DNA from: Hippophae tibetana
Taxonomy: Eukaryota > Streptophyta > Magnoliopsida > Rosales > Elaeagnaceae
Direction of reading: 5' to 3'
NCBI GenBank assembly: GCA_037013495.1
Contig: CM072801.1
Span: 30,678,001 to 30,742,000 of the forward strand
Length of the DNA stretch: 64,000 bases
The notes beneath the pieces are model-generated. The model saw only the letters and a program-made list of their open reading frames with translations, ran no database searches and was not told where the DNA came from. This document shows, in pieces, positions 1 to 10,523 of this stretch. Positions within the stretch are counted from its first letter, which is position 1; every line of letters starts with the position of its first letter. The translations under genes and the position numbers were made by a program.

Positions 1-93
1 TTCTTGTGTAATGTTTTCTGTGTTCAATCTGATTTTTTTATTGAAAGAAACTATAGAGATACTACAGTTCATAGTTTCAAGAAAACTAGGTTA

Positions 94-115
94 TTAATAT
101 CGGTGGCAATATTAA
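94..115. other. Representative dyad symmetry of the monomer (7-bp arms, 8-nt loop)
   Basis: TTAATAT at 94-100 and ATATTAA at 109-115 are perfect reverse complements around the loop CGGTGGCA. The same element recurs in most monomers of regions 0, I and II. Where the variant TTCATATCGG occurs (tails near 24.5 kb and many monomers of 43-64 kb) one arm base no longer pairs. A short AT-rich stem like this could extrude only weakly; a functional role is not shown. Confidence 0.6.
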
Positions 116-819
116 ACTGTTGTAACTTTTAATTCGTGCATCGAAATGACATTTATAATGTAGCAAATAACACCTCTTTCGATTCCTAAAATGACAATGA
201 AAGAATAGTTTAGTTATCTGCATTTTTTTAACCAAAATGACTTTGTTTACAAGACTTGCCAACTCTAATAGGTTGGTGGCATCTCATTGCATTGTAATCT
301 ATTCTTGTTCTTTTGGGTTCAAATTTGATCATCTTAACCCATTTGGAAGCTATTTAATCATTCTTAATCCTTTGAGTTCATATGTTGTTCCCCTAAGGAT
401 TCCACATTATTTGGTATCGAAGCCATTGTTGCTAAAAATATGTTATCTATTTTCTTATATTTATTTTTTGAGTTTTACATTTAAAAAAACTTTGTCCATT
501 GAAGTTTCTATGTTTTCATTAGACACAAATCACAAAGAAAGATAGATATTTGTATACCAAGTATTGTGTTTTCTTTTTATTTTGTTGTCATTATTTTGTC
601 TTTCGATTTCATTTCCTTTCTCTCTTTAAAATCTTTCTAACTTTTTCTTGTGTAATGTTTTCTGTGTTCAATCTGATTTTTTATTGAAAGAAACTATAGA
701 GATACTACAGTTCATAGTTTCAAGAAAACTAGGTTATTAATATCGGTGGCAATATTAAACTGTTGTATCTTTTAATTCGTGCATCGAAATGACTATTATA
801 GTGTAGCAAATAGCACCTC

Positions 820-829
820 GTTCGATTCC
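820..829 (+). promoter_or_regulatory. Representative Pol III B-box-like motif (GTTCGATTCC)
   Basis: GTTCGATTCC fits the core of the RNA polymerase III B box (GGTTCGANTCC), lacking only its first G. It recurs at the same monomer position wherever the monomer reads CTCGTTCGATTCC. Other monomers read CTTTCGATTCC or GTTGGATTCC and would be weaker. A run of five T, a possible Pol III stop, follows at 866-870. No convincing A box was found upstream, so this is a motif match, not a demonstrated promoter. Confidence 0.35.
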
Positions 830-1053
830 TAAAAAGGCAATGAAAGAATAGTTTAGTTATCGGCATTTTTAAAAGCAAAATTACTTTGTTTTCAATACTT
901 GCCAACTCTAATAGGTTCGTGGCATCTCATTGCATTGTTTTCAAGTCTTATTCTTTTGTGTTCCAATTTGATCATCTTAACCATTTTCTAAGCAATTTAC
1001 TCATTCTTAATCCTTGAGTTCATATGTTGTTCCCCTAAAGGTTCCGCATCATT

Positions 1054-1066
1054 TGGTATCAAAGCC
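1054..1066 (+). other. Representative primer-binding-site-like motif (initiator tRNA-Met)
   Basis: TGGTATCAAAGCC differs at one base from TGGTATCAGAGCC, the complement of the 3' end of plant initiator tRNA-Met used as primer-binding site by many Ty1-copia and some Ty3-gypsy elements. It is preceded by CA plus two bases, the spacing expected after an LTR end. It recurs in most monomers, with TCGTATCAAAGCC and TGGTATCGAAGCC as subtype variants. This suggests, but does not prove, that the monomer arose from the LTR/leader region of an old LTR retrotransposon. No other element parts were recognised. Confidence 0.4.
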
Positions 1067-2542
1067 TTTGTTGCTGAAAATATGGTATCTATCTTCTTAT
1101 ATTTATTTTTTGAGTTTTACATTTAAAAAAACTTTGTCCATTGAAGTTTCTGTGTTTTCATTAGACACAAATCACAAAGAAAGATAGATATTTGTATACC
1201 AAGTCTTGTGTTTTATTTTAATTTTGTTGTCATTATTTTGTCTTTCGATCACATTTCCTTTCTTTCTTTAAATTCTTTGTACCTTTTTCATGTGTAATGT
1301 TTTCTGTTTTCAATTATTTTTTTTATTGAAAGAAACTATAGAGATACTACAGTTCATAGTTTCAAGAAAACTAGGTTATTAATATCGGTGGCAATATTAA
1401 ACTGTTGTAACTTTTAATTCGTGCATCGAAATGACTATTATAATGTAGCAAATAGCACCTCTTTCGATTCCAAAAATGACAATGAAAGAATAGTTTAGTT
1501 ATCTGCATTTTTTTTAACCAAAATGACTTTGTTTACAAGACTTGGCAACTCTAATAGATTGGTGGCATCTCATTGCGTTGTAATCTATTCTTATTCTTTT
1601 GGGTTCAAATTTGATCATCTTAACCCATTTCGAAGTAATTTAATCATTCTTAATCCTTTGAGGTTATATGTTGTTCCCATAAAGATTCCGCATTATTTGG
1701 TATCAAAGCCATTGTTGCTGAAAATATGTTATCTATCTTCTTATATTTATTTTTTGAGTTTTACATTTAAAAAAACTTTGTCCATTGAAGTTTCTATGTT
1801 TTCATTAGACACAAATCACAAAGAAAGATAGATATTTGTATACCAAGTATTGTGTTTTCTTTTTATTTTGATGTCATTATTTTGTCTTTCGATTTCATTT
1901 CCTTTCTTTTCTTTAAATTCTTTGTACCTTTTTCTTGTGTAATGTTTTCTGTGTTCAATCTGATTTTTTTATTGAAAGAAACTATAGAGATACTACAGTT
2001 CATAGTTTCAAGAAAACTAGGTGATTAATATCGGTGGCAATATTAAACTGTTGTAACTTTTAATTCGTTCATCGAAATGACTATTATAATGTAGCAAATA
2101 GCACCTCTTTCGATTCCTAAAATTACAATGAAAGAATAGTTTAGTTATCTGCATTTTTTTAACCAAAATGACTTTGTTTACAAGACTTGCCAACTCTAAT
2201 AGGTTGGTGGCATCTCATTGCATTGTTTTCAGTTCTTGTTCTTTTGGGTTCCAATTTGATCATCCTAACCCATTTTGAAGCAATTTACTCATTCTTAATC
2301 CTTTGAGTTCATATGTTGTTCCCTTAAAGGTTGCGCATCATTTCGTATCAAAGCCTTTGTTGTTGAAAATATGTTATCTTTCTTCGTATATTTATGTTTT
2401 GAATTTTACATTTAAAAAAACTTTTTCCATTTTATTTTCTTTGCTTTCATTAGACACAAATCACAAAGAAAGATAGATATTTGTATACCAAGTCTTGTGT
2501 TTTCTTTTAATTTTGTTGTCATTATTTTGTCTTTCGATTTCA

Positions 2543-2558
2543 TTTCCTTTCTTTCTTT
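2543..2558 (+). other. Representative polypyrimidine tract of the monomer
   Basis: TTTCCTTTCTTTCTTT is a 16-base pure pyrimidine run on the plus strand. It is repeated in nearly all monomers at the same position, followed by further T-rich sequence. It contributes to the strong strand asymmetry of the array. Pure purine/pyrimidine tracts of this length can bind pyrimidine-tract proteins or adopt unusual structures, but nothing here shows use. Confidence 0.6.
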
Positions 2559-5500
2559 AAATTCTTTGTACCTTTTTCTTGTGTAATGTTTTCTGTGTTC
2601 AATCTGATTTTCTTATTGAAACAAACTATAGAGATACTAGAGTTCATAGTTTCAAGAAAACTAGGTTATTAATATCGGTGGCAATATTAAACTGTTGTAA
2701 CTTTTAATTCGTGCAACGAAATGTCTATTTTAATGTAGCAAATAGCACCTCTTTCAATTCCTAAAATTACAATGAAAGAATAGTTTAGTTATCTGCATTT
2801 TTTTAACCAAAATGACTTTGTTTACAAGACTTGCCAACTCTAATAGGTTGGTGGCTTCTCATTGCGTTGTAATCTATTCTTGTTCTTTTGGGTTCAAATT
2901 TGATCATCTTAACCCATTTCGAAGCAATTTAATCATTCTTAATCCTTTGAGTTCATATGTTGTTCCCATAAGGATTCCGCATTATTTGGTATCGAAGCCA
3001 TTGTTGCTAAAAATATGTTATCTATCTTCTTATATTTATTTTTTGAGTTTTACATTTAAAAAAACTTTGTCCATTGAAGTTTCTATGTTTTCATTAGACA
3101 CAAATCACAAAGAAAGATAGATATTTGTATACCAAGTCTTGTGTTTTCTTTTAATTTTGTTGTCATTATTTTGTCTTTCGATTACATTTCCTTTCTTTCT
3201 TTAAATTCTTTGTACCTTTTTCTTGTGTAATGTTTTCTGCTTACAATCATTTTTTTTATTGAAAGAAACTATAGAGATACTACAGTTTATAGTTTCAAGA
3301 AAACTAGGTTATTAATATCGGTGGCAATATTAAACTGTTGTAACTTTTAATTCGTGCATCGAAATGACTATTATAATGTAGCAAATAGCACCTCGTTCGA
3401 TTCCTAAAAAGGCAATGAAAGAATAGTTTAGTTATCGGCATTTTTAAAAGCAAAATTACTTTGTTTTCAATACTTGCCAACCTCTAATAGGTTCGTGGCA
3501 TCTCATTGCATTGTTTTTAAGTTCTTGTTCTTTTGGGTTCCAATTTGATCATCTTAACCCATTTGGAAGCAATTTACTCATTCTTAATCCTTTGAGTTCA
3601 TATGTTGTTCCCCTAAACGTTCCGCATCATTTGGTATCAAAGCCTTTGTTGCTGCAAATATGTTATCTATCTTCTTATATTTATTTTTTGAATTTTACAT
3701 TTAAAAAAACTTTGTCCATTGAATTTTCTGTGTTTTCATTAGACACAAATCACAAAGAAAGAAAGATATTTGTATAGCAAGTCTTGTGTTTTCTTTTAAT
3801 TTTGTTGTCATTATTTTGTCTTTCGATTACATTCCCTTTCTTTCTTTAAATTCTTTGTACCTTTTTCTTGTGTAATGTTTTCTATTTTCAATCATTTTTT
3901 TATTGAAAGAAACTATAGAGATACTACAATTCATAGTTTCAAGAAAACTAGGTTATTAATATCGGTGGCAATATTAAACTGTTGTAACTTTTAATTCATG
4001 CATCGAAATGACTATTATAATGTAGGAAATAGCACCTCGTTCGATTCCTACAAAGACAATGAAAGAATAGTTTAGTTATCGGCATTTTTAAAACCAAAAT
4101 TACTTTGTTTTCAATACTTGCCAACCTCTAATAGGTTCGTGGCATGTCAATGCATTGTTTTCAGGTCTTGTTCTTTTGGGTTCCAATTTGATCATCTTAA
4201 CCCATTTCGAAGCAATTTACTCATTCTTAATCCTTTGAGTTCATATGTTGTTCCCCTAAAGGTTCCGCATCATTTGTATCAAATCCTTTGTTACTGAAAA
4301 TATGTTATCTATCTTCTTATATTTATTTTTTGAATTTTACATTTAAAAAAACTTTGTCCATTGAATTTTCTGTGTTTTCATTAGACACAAATCACAAAGA
4401 AAGATAGATATTTGTATAGCAAGTCTTGTGTTTTCTTTTAATTTTGTTGTCATTATTTTGTCTTTCGATTACATTCCCTTTCTTTCTTTAAATTCTTTAT
4501 ACCTTTTTCTTGTGTAATGTTTTCTGTTTTCAATAATTTTTTTATTGAAAGAAACTATAGAGATACTACAGTTCATAGTTTCAAGAAAACTAGGTTATTA
4601 ATATCGGTGGCAATATTAAACTGTTGTATCTTTTAATTCGTGCATCGAAATGACTATTATAGTGTAGCAAATAGCACCTCGTTCGATTCCTAAAAAGGCA
4701 ATGAAAGAATAGTTTAGTTATCGGCATTTTTAAAAGCAAAATTACTTTGTTTTCAATACTTGCCAACTCTAATAGGTTCGTGGCATCTCATTGCATTGTT
4801 TTCAAGTCTTATTCTTTTGGGTTCCAATTTGATCATATTAACCATTTTCTAAGCAATTTACTCATTCTTAATCCTTGAGTTCATATGTTGTTCCCCTAAA
4901 GGTTCCGCATCATTTGGTATCAAAGCCTTTGTTGCTGAAAATATGGTATCTATCTTCTTATATTTATTTTTTGAATTTTACATATAAAAAAACTTTGTCC
5001 ATTGAATTTTTTGTGTTTTCATTAGACAAAAATCACAAAGAAATATAGATATTTGTATACCAAGTCTTGTGTTTCCTATTAATTTTGTTGTCATTATATT
5101 GTCTTTCGATTTCATTTCCTTTCTTTCTTTAAATTCTTTGTACCTTTTTCTTGTGTAATGTTTTCTGTGTTCAATCATTTTTTTTATTGAAAGAAACTAT
5201 AGAGATACTACAGTTCATAGTTTCAAGAAAACTAGGTTATTAATATCGGTGGCAATTTTAAACTGTTGTAACTTTTAATTCGTGCATCGAAATGACTATT
5301 ATAATGTAGCAAATAGCACCTCGTTCGATTCCTAAAAAGATAATGAAAGAATAGTTTAGTTATCGGCATTTTTAAAACCAAAATTACTTTGTTTTCAATA
5401 CTTGCCAACCTCTAATAGGTTCGTGGCATCTCATTGCACTGTTTTTAAGTTCTTGTTCTTTTGGGTTCCAATTTGATCATCTTAACCCATTTCGAAGCAA

Positions 5501-5589
5501 TTTACTCATTCTTAATCCTTTGAGTTCATATGTTGTTCCCCTAAAGGTTGCGCATCATTTCGTATCAAAGCCTTTGTTGCTGAAAATAT

Positions 5590-7655
5590 GTTATCTCTCT
5601 TCTTATATTTATTTTTTGAATTTTACATTTAAAAAAACCTTGTCCATTGAATTTTCTGTGTTTTCATTACACACAAATCACAAAGAAAGATAGATATTTG
5701 TATAGCAAGTCTTGTGTTTTCTTTTAATTTTGTTGTCATTATTTTGTCTTTCGATTACATTCCCTTTCTTTCTGTAAATTCTTTGTACCTTTTTCTTGTG
5801 TAATGTTTTCTGTTTTCAATCATTTTTTTATTGAAAGAAACTATAGAGATACTACAGTTCATAGTTTCAAGAAAACTACGTTATTAATATCGGTGGCAAT
5901 ATTAAACTGTTGTAACTTTTAATTCGTGCATCGAAATGACTATTATAATGTAGCAAATAGCACCTCTTTCGATTCCTAAAATGACAATGAAAGAATAGTT
6001 TAGTTATCTGCATTTTTTTAACCAAAATGACTTTGTTTACAAGACTTGCCAACTCTAATAGGTTGGTGGCATCTCATTGCATTGTAATCTATTCTTGTTC
6101 TTTTGGGTTCAAATTTGATCATCTTAACCCATTTCAAAGCAATTTAATCATTCTTAATCCTTTGAGTTCATATGTTGTTCCCCTAAGGATTCCGCATTAT
6201 TTGGTATCGAAGCTATTGTTGCTAAAAATATGGTATCTATCTTCTTATATTTATTTTTTGAATTTTACATTTAAAAAAACTTTGTCCATTGAATTTTCTG
6301 TGTTTTCATTAGACACAAATCACAAAGAAAGATAGATATTTGTATACCAAGTCTTGTGTTTCCTATTAATTTTGTTGTCATTATTTTGTCTTTCGATTTC
6401 ACTTCCTTTCTTTCTTTAAATTCTTTGTACCTTTTTCTTGTGTAATGTTTTCTGTGTTCAATCATTTTTTTTATTGAAAGAAACTATAGAGATACTACAG
6501 TTCATAGTTTCAAGAAAACTAGGTTATTAATATCGGTGGCAATATTAAACTGTTGTAACATTTAATTCATGCATCGAAATGACTATTATAATGTAGCAAA
6601 TAGCACCTCGTTCGATTCCTACAAAGACAATGAAAGAATAGTTTAGTTATCGGCATTTTTAAATCCAAAATTACTTTGTTTTCAATACTTGCCAACCTCT
6701 AATAGGTTCGTGGCATCTCATTGCATTGTTTTTAAGTTCTTGTTCTTTTGGGTTCCAATTTGATCACCTTTACCCATTTCGAAGCAATTTACTCATTCGT
6801 AATCCTTTGAGTTCATATGTTGTTCCCCTAAAGATTCCGCATCATTTGGTATCAAAGCCTTTGTTGCTGAAAATATGTTATCTATCTTCTTATATTTATT
6901 TTTTGAATTTTACATTTAAAAAAACTTTGTCCATTGAATTTTCTTTGCTTTCATTAGACACAAATCACAAAGAAAGATAGATATTTGTATACCAAGTCTT
7001 GTGTTTCCTATTAATTTTGTTGTCATTATTTTGTCTTTCGATTTCATTTCCTTTCTTTCTTTAAATTCTTTGTACCTTTTTCTTGTGTAATGTTTTCTGT
7101 GTTCAATCATTTTTTTTATTGAAAGAAACTATAGAGATACTACAGTTCATAGTTTCAAGAAAACTAGGTTATTAATATCGGTGGCAATATTAAACTGTTT
7201 TAACTTTTAATTCGTGCATCGAAATGACTATTATAATGTAGGAAATAGCACCTTGTTGGATTCCTACAAAGACAATGAAAGAATAGTTTAGTTATCGGCA
7301 TTTTTAAATCCAAAATTACTTTGTTTTCAATACTTGCCAACCTCTAATAGGTTCGTGGCATCTCATTGCATTGTTTTTAAGTTCTTGTTCTTTTGGGTTC
7401 CAATTTGATCATCTTAACCCATTTCGAAGCAATTTACTCATTCTTAATCCTTTGAGTTCATATGTTGTTCCCCTAAAGGTTCCGCATCATTTGGTATCAA
7501 AGCCATTGTTGCTGAAAATATGTTATCTATCTTCTTATATTTATTTTTTGAGTTTTATATTTAAAAAAACTTTGTCCATTGAAGTTTCTAAGTTTGCAGT
7601 AGACACAAATCACAAAGAAAGATAGATATTTGTATACCAAGTATTGTGTTTTCTT
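5590..7655. repeat. Segment A-B-C, first copy (partner 10098-12163, offset 4508)
   Basis: Three monomers (landmarks 6068, 6712, 7357) match 10576, 11220 and 11865 at a constant 4,508 bp, including the shared variant CCTTTACCCATTTCG in the middle monomer. The match begins inside the monomer at landmark 5425, where upstream variants differ, and ends near 7655, where the pyrimidine-rich segment switches type. Only a few single-base differences were seen, for example TTTGCAGTAG against TTTTCAGTAG in the third monomer. Confidence 0.82.
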
Positions 7656-10523
7656 TTAATTTTGTTGTCATTATTTTGTCTTTCGATTACATTCCCTTTC
7701 TTTCTGTAAATTCTTTGTACCTTTTTCTTGTGTAATGTTTTCTGTTTTCAATCATTTTTTTATTGAAAGAAACTATAGAGATACTACAGTTCATAGTTTC
7801 AAGAAAACTACGTTATTAATATAGGTGGCAATATTAAACTGTTGTAACTTTTAATTCGTGCATCGAAATGACTATTATAATGTAGCAAATAGCACCTCTT
7901 TCGATTCCTAAAATGACAATGAAAGAATAGTTTAGTTATCTGCATTTTTTTAACCAAAATGACTTTGTTTACAAGACTTGCCAACTCTAATAGGTTGGTG
8001 GCATCTCATTGCATTGTAATCTATTCTTGTTCATTTGGGTTCAAATTTGATCATCTTAACCCATTTCAAAGCAATTTAATCATTCTTAATCCTTTGAGTT
8101 CATATGTTGTTCCCCTAAGGATTCCGCATTATTTGGTATCGAAGCTATTGTTGCTAAAAATATGGTATCTATCTTCTTATATTTATTTTTTGAATTTTAC
8201 ATTTAAAAAAACTTTGTCCATTGAATTTTCTGTGTTTTCATTAGACACAAATCACAAAGAAAGATAGATATTTGTATACCAAGTCTTGTGTTTCCTATTA
8301 ATTTTGTTGTCATTATTTTGTCTTTCGATTTCCCTTCCTTTCTTTCTTTAAATTCTTTGTACCTTTTTCTTGTGTAATGTTTTCTGTGTTCAATCATTTT
8401 TTTTATTGAAAGAAACTATAGAGATACTACAGTTCATAGTTTCAAGAAAACTAGGTTATTAATATCGGTGGCAATATTAAACTGTTGTAACATTTAATTC
8501 ATGCATCGAAATGACTATTATAATGTAGCAAATAGCACCTCGTTCGATTCCTACAAAGACAATGAAAGAATAGTTTAGTTATCGGCATTTTTAAATCCAA
8601 AATTACTTTGTTTTCAATACTTGCCAACCTCTAATAGGTTCGTGGCATCTCATTGCATTGTTTTTAAGTTCTTGTTCTTTTGGGTTCCAATTTGATCATC
8701 TTAACCCATTTCGAAGCAATTTACTCATTCTTAATCCTTTGAGTTCATATGTTGTTCCCCTAAAGGTTCCGCATCATTTGGTATCAAAGCCTTTGTTGCT
8801 GAAAATATGTTATCTATCTTCTTATATTTATTTTTTGAATTTTACATTTAAAAAAACTTTGTCCATTGAATTTTCTGTGTTTTCATTAGACACAAATCAC
8901 AAAGAAAGATAGATATTTGTATACCAAGTCTTGTGTTTCCTATTAATTTTGTTGTCATTATTTTGTCTTTCGATTTCATTTCCTTTCTTTCTTTAAATTC
9001 TTTGTACCTTTTTCTTGTGTAATGTTTTCTGTGTTCAATCATTTTTTTTATTGAAAGAAACTATAGAGATACTACAGTTCATAGTTTCAAGAAAACTAGG
9101 TTATTAATATCGGTGGCAATATTAAACTGTTGTAACATTTAATTCATGCATCGAAATGACTATTATAATGTAGCAAATAGCACCTCGTTCGATTCCTACA
9201 AAGACAATGAAAGAATAGTTTAGTTATCGGCATTTTTAAATCCAAAATTACTTTGTTTTCAATACTTGCCAACCTCTAATAGGTTCGTGGCATCTCATTG
9301 CATTGTTTTTAAGTTCTTGTTCTTTTGGGTTCCAATTTGATCACCTTTACCCATTTCGAAGCAATTTACTCATTCGTAATCCTTTGAGTTAATATGTTGT
9401 TCCCCTAAAGATTCCGCATCATTTGGTATCAAAGCCTTTGTTGCTGAAAATATGTTATCTATCTTCTTATATTTATTTTTTGAATTTTACATTTAAAAAA
9501 ACTTTGTCCATTGAATTTTCTTTGCTTTCATTAGACACAAATCACAAACAAAGATAGATATTTGTGTACCAAGTCTTGTGTTTCCTATTAATTTTGTTGT
9601 CATTATTTTGTCTTTCGATTTCATTTCCTTTCTTTCTTTAAATTCTTTGTACCTTTTTTTGTGTAATGTTTTCTGTGTTCAATCATTTTTTTTATTGAAA
9701 GAAACTATAGAGATACTACAGTTCATAGTTTCAAGAAAACTAGGTTATTAATATCGGTGGCAATATTAAACTGTTGTAACATTTAATTCATGCATCGAAA
9801 TGACTATTATAATGTAGCAAATAGCACCTCGTTGGATTCCTACAAAGACAATGAAAGAATAGTTTAGTTATCGGCATTTTTAAATCCAAAATTACTTTGT
9901 TTTCAATACTTGCCAACCTCTAATAGGTTCGTGGCATCTCATTGCATTGTTTTTAAGTTCTTGTTCTTTTGGGTTCCAATTTGATCATCTTAACCCATTT
10001 CGAAGCAATTTACTCATTCTTAATCCTTTGAGTTCATATGTTGTTCCCCTAAAGGTTCCGCATCATTTGGTATCAAAGCCTTTGTTGCTGAAAATATGTT
10101 ATCTATCTTCTTATATTTATTTTTTGAATTTTACATTTAAAAAAACCTTGTCCATTGAATTTTCTGTGTTTTCATTACACACAAATCACAAAGAAAGATA
10201 GATATTTGTATAGCAAGTCTTGTGTTTTCTTTTAATTTTGTTGTCATTATTTTGTCTTTCGATTACATTCCCTTTCTTTCTGTAAATTCTTTGTACCTTT
10301 TTCTTGTGTAATGTTTTCTGTTTTCAATCATTTTTTTATTGAAAGAAACTATAGAGATACTACAGTTCATAGTTTCAAGAAAACTACGTTATTAATATAG
10401 GTGGCAATATTAAACTGTTGTAACTTTTAATTCGTGCATCGAAATGACTATTATAATGTAGCAAATAGCACCTCTTTCGATTCCTAAAATGACAATGAAA
10501 GAATAGTTTAGTTATCTGCATTT
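7655..10523. repeat. Segment A-D-E-D', first copy (partner 16025-18893, offset 8370)
   Basis: Four monomers (landmarks 8000, 8644, 9289, 9933) match 16370, 17014, 17659 and 18303 at exactly 8,370 bp. The third monomer carries private variants found in both copies: GAGTTAATATG in place of GAGTTCATATG, AATCACAAACAAAG, and TTGTGTACC. Homology stops within the T/A run following TCTGCATTTTT. There the first copy goes on with TTTAACC and the second with AAAAGC. Confidence 0.85.

Larger units (their letters stand above)
1..5590. repeat. Region 0: diverged monomers 1-9, no clear HOR
   Basis: Nine monomers of several subtypes. Monomers 1, 3 and 5 (landmarks 278, 1564, 2853) share a head with AACCAAAATGACTTTG and a body with TGTAATCTATTC. 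Monomers 2 and 8 (921, 4782) are a short subtype with one-base losses. Monomers 6, 7 and 9 carry the AATTACTTTGTTTTC head. Monomer 4 (2209) combines the first head with a GCGCATCATTTCGTATC body. Monomers 2 and 8 lie 3,861 bp apart and share private variants (TGTATCTTTT and TATAGTGTAG), so an old six-monomer-scale duplication is possible. The nine monomers look more different from one another than the HOR copies downstream. Nothing but satellite is present. Confidence 0.9.

Noticed and set aside
237-545. Open frame of 102 codons starting MTLFTRLANS and its relatives (e.g. 1523, 2812, 6027, 7959) as a gene family
   Set aside because: It is a phase of the satellite monomer. It recurs at monomer spacing, lies across the variable blocks, and is interrupted by ordinary one-base differences in sister monomers. 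No recognisable domain is present.
820-829. A complete tRNA gene or tRNA-derived SINE around the B-box-like motif
   Set aside because: No paired T stem flanks the motif, no acceptor or anticodon arm can be drawn, and no good A box lies 30-60 bases upstream.
1054-1066. An intact or fragmentary LTR retrotransposon inside the array
   Set aside because: Only the primer-site-like motif is recognisable; no polypurine tract, paired LTRs, or gag/pol similarity. It can at most be a distant source of the monomer.
2403-2413. Perfect match to the yeast ARS core (TTTTACATTTA) in most monomers
   Set aside because: An 11-base AT-rich motif is expected by chance in such DNA, and the consensus applies to budding yeast. 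No reason to call an origin.
2543-2558. Microsatellite (CTTT)n expansion
   Set aside because: The tract is fixed at about three units in nearly all monomers and does not vary in length like a microsatellite.
3511-3777. Frames starting MFLSSCSFGF or MFSFNFVVNI as small membrane proteins
   Set aside because: They begin at TTG or GTG, not ATG, and the hydrophobic residues simply reflect T-rich codons (TTT, TTA, ATT). The setting is eukaryotic satellite DNA.
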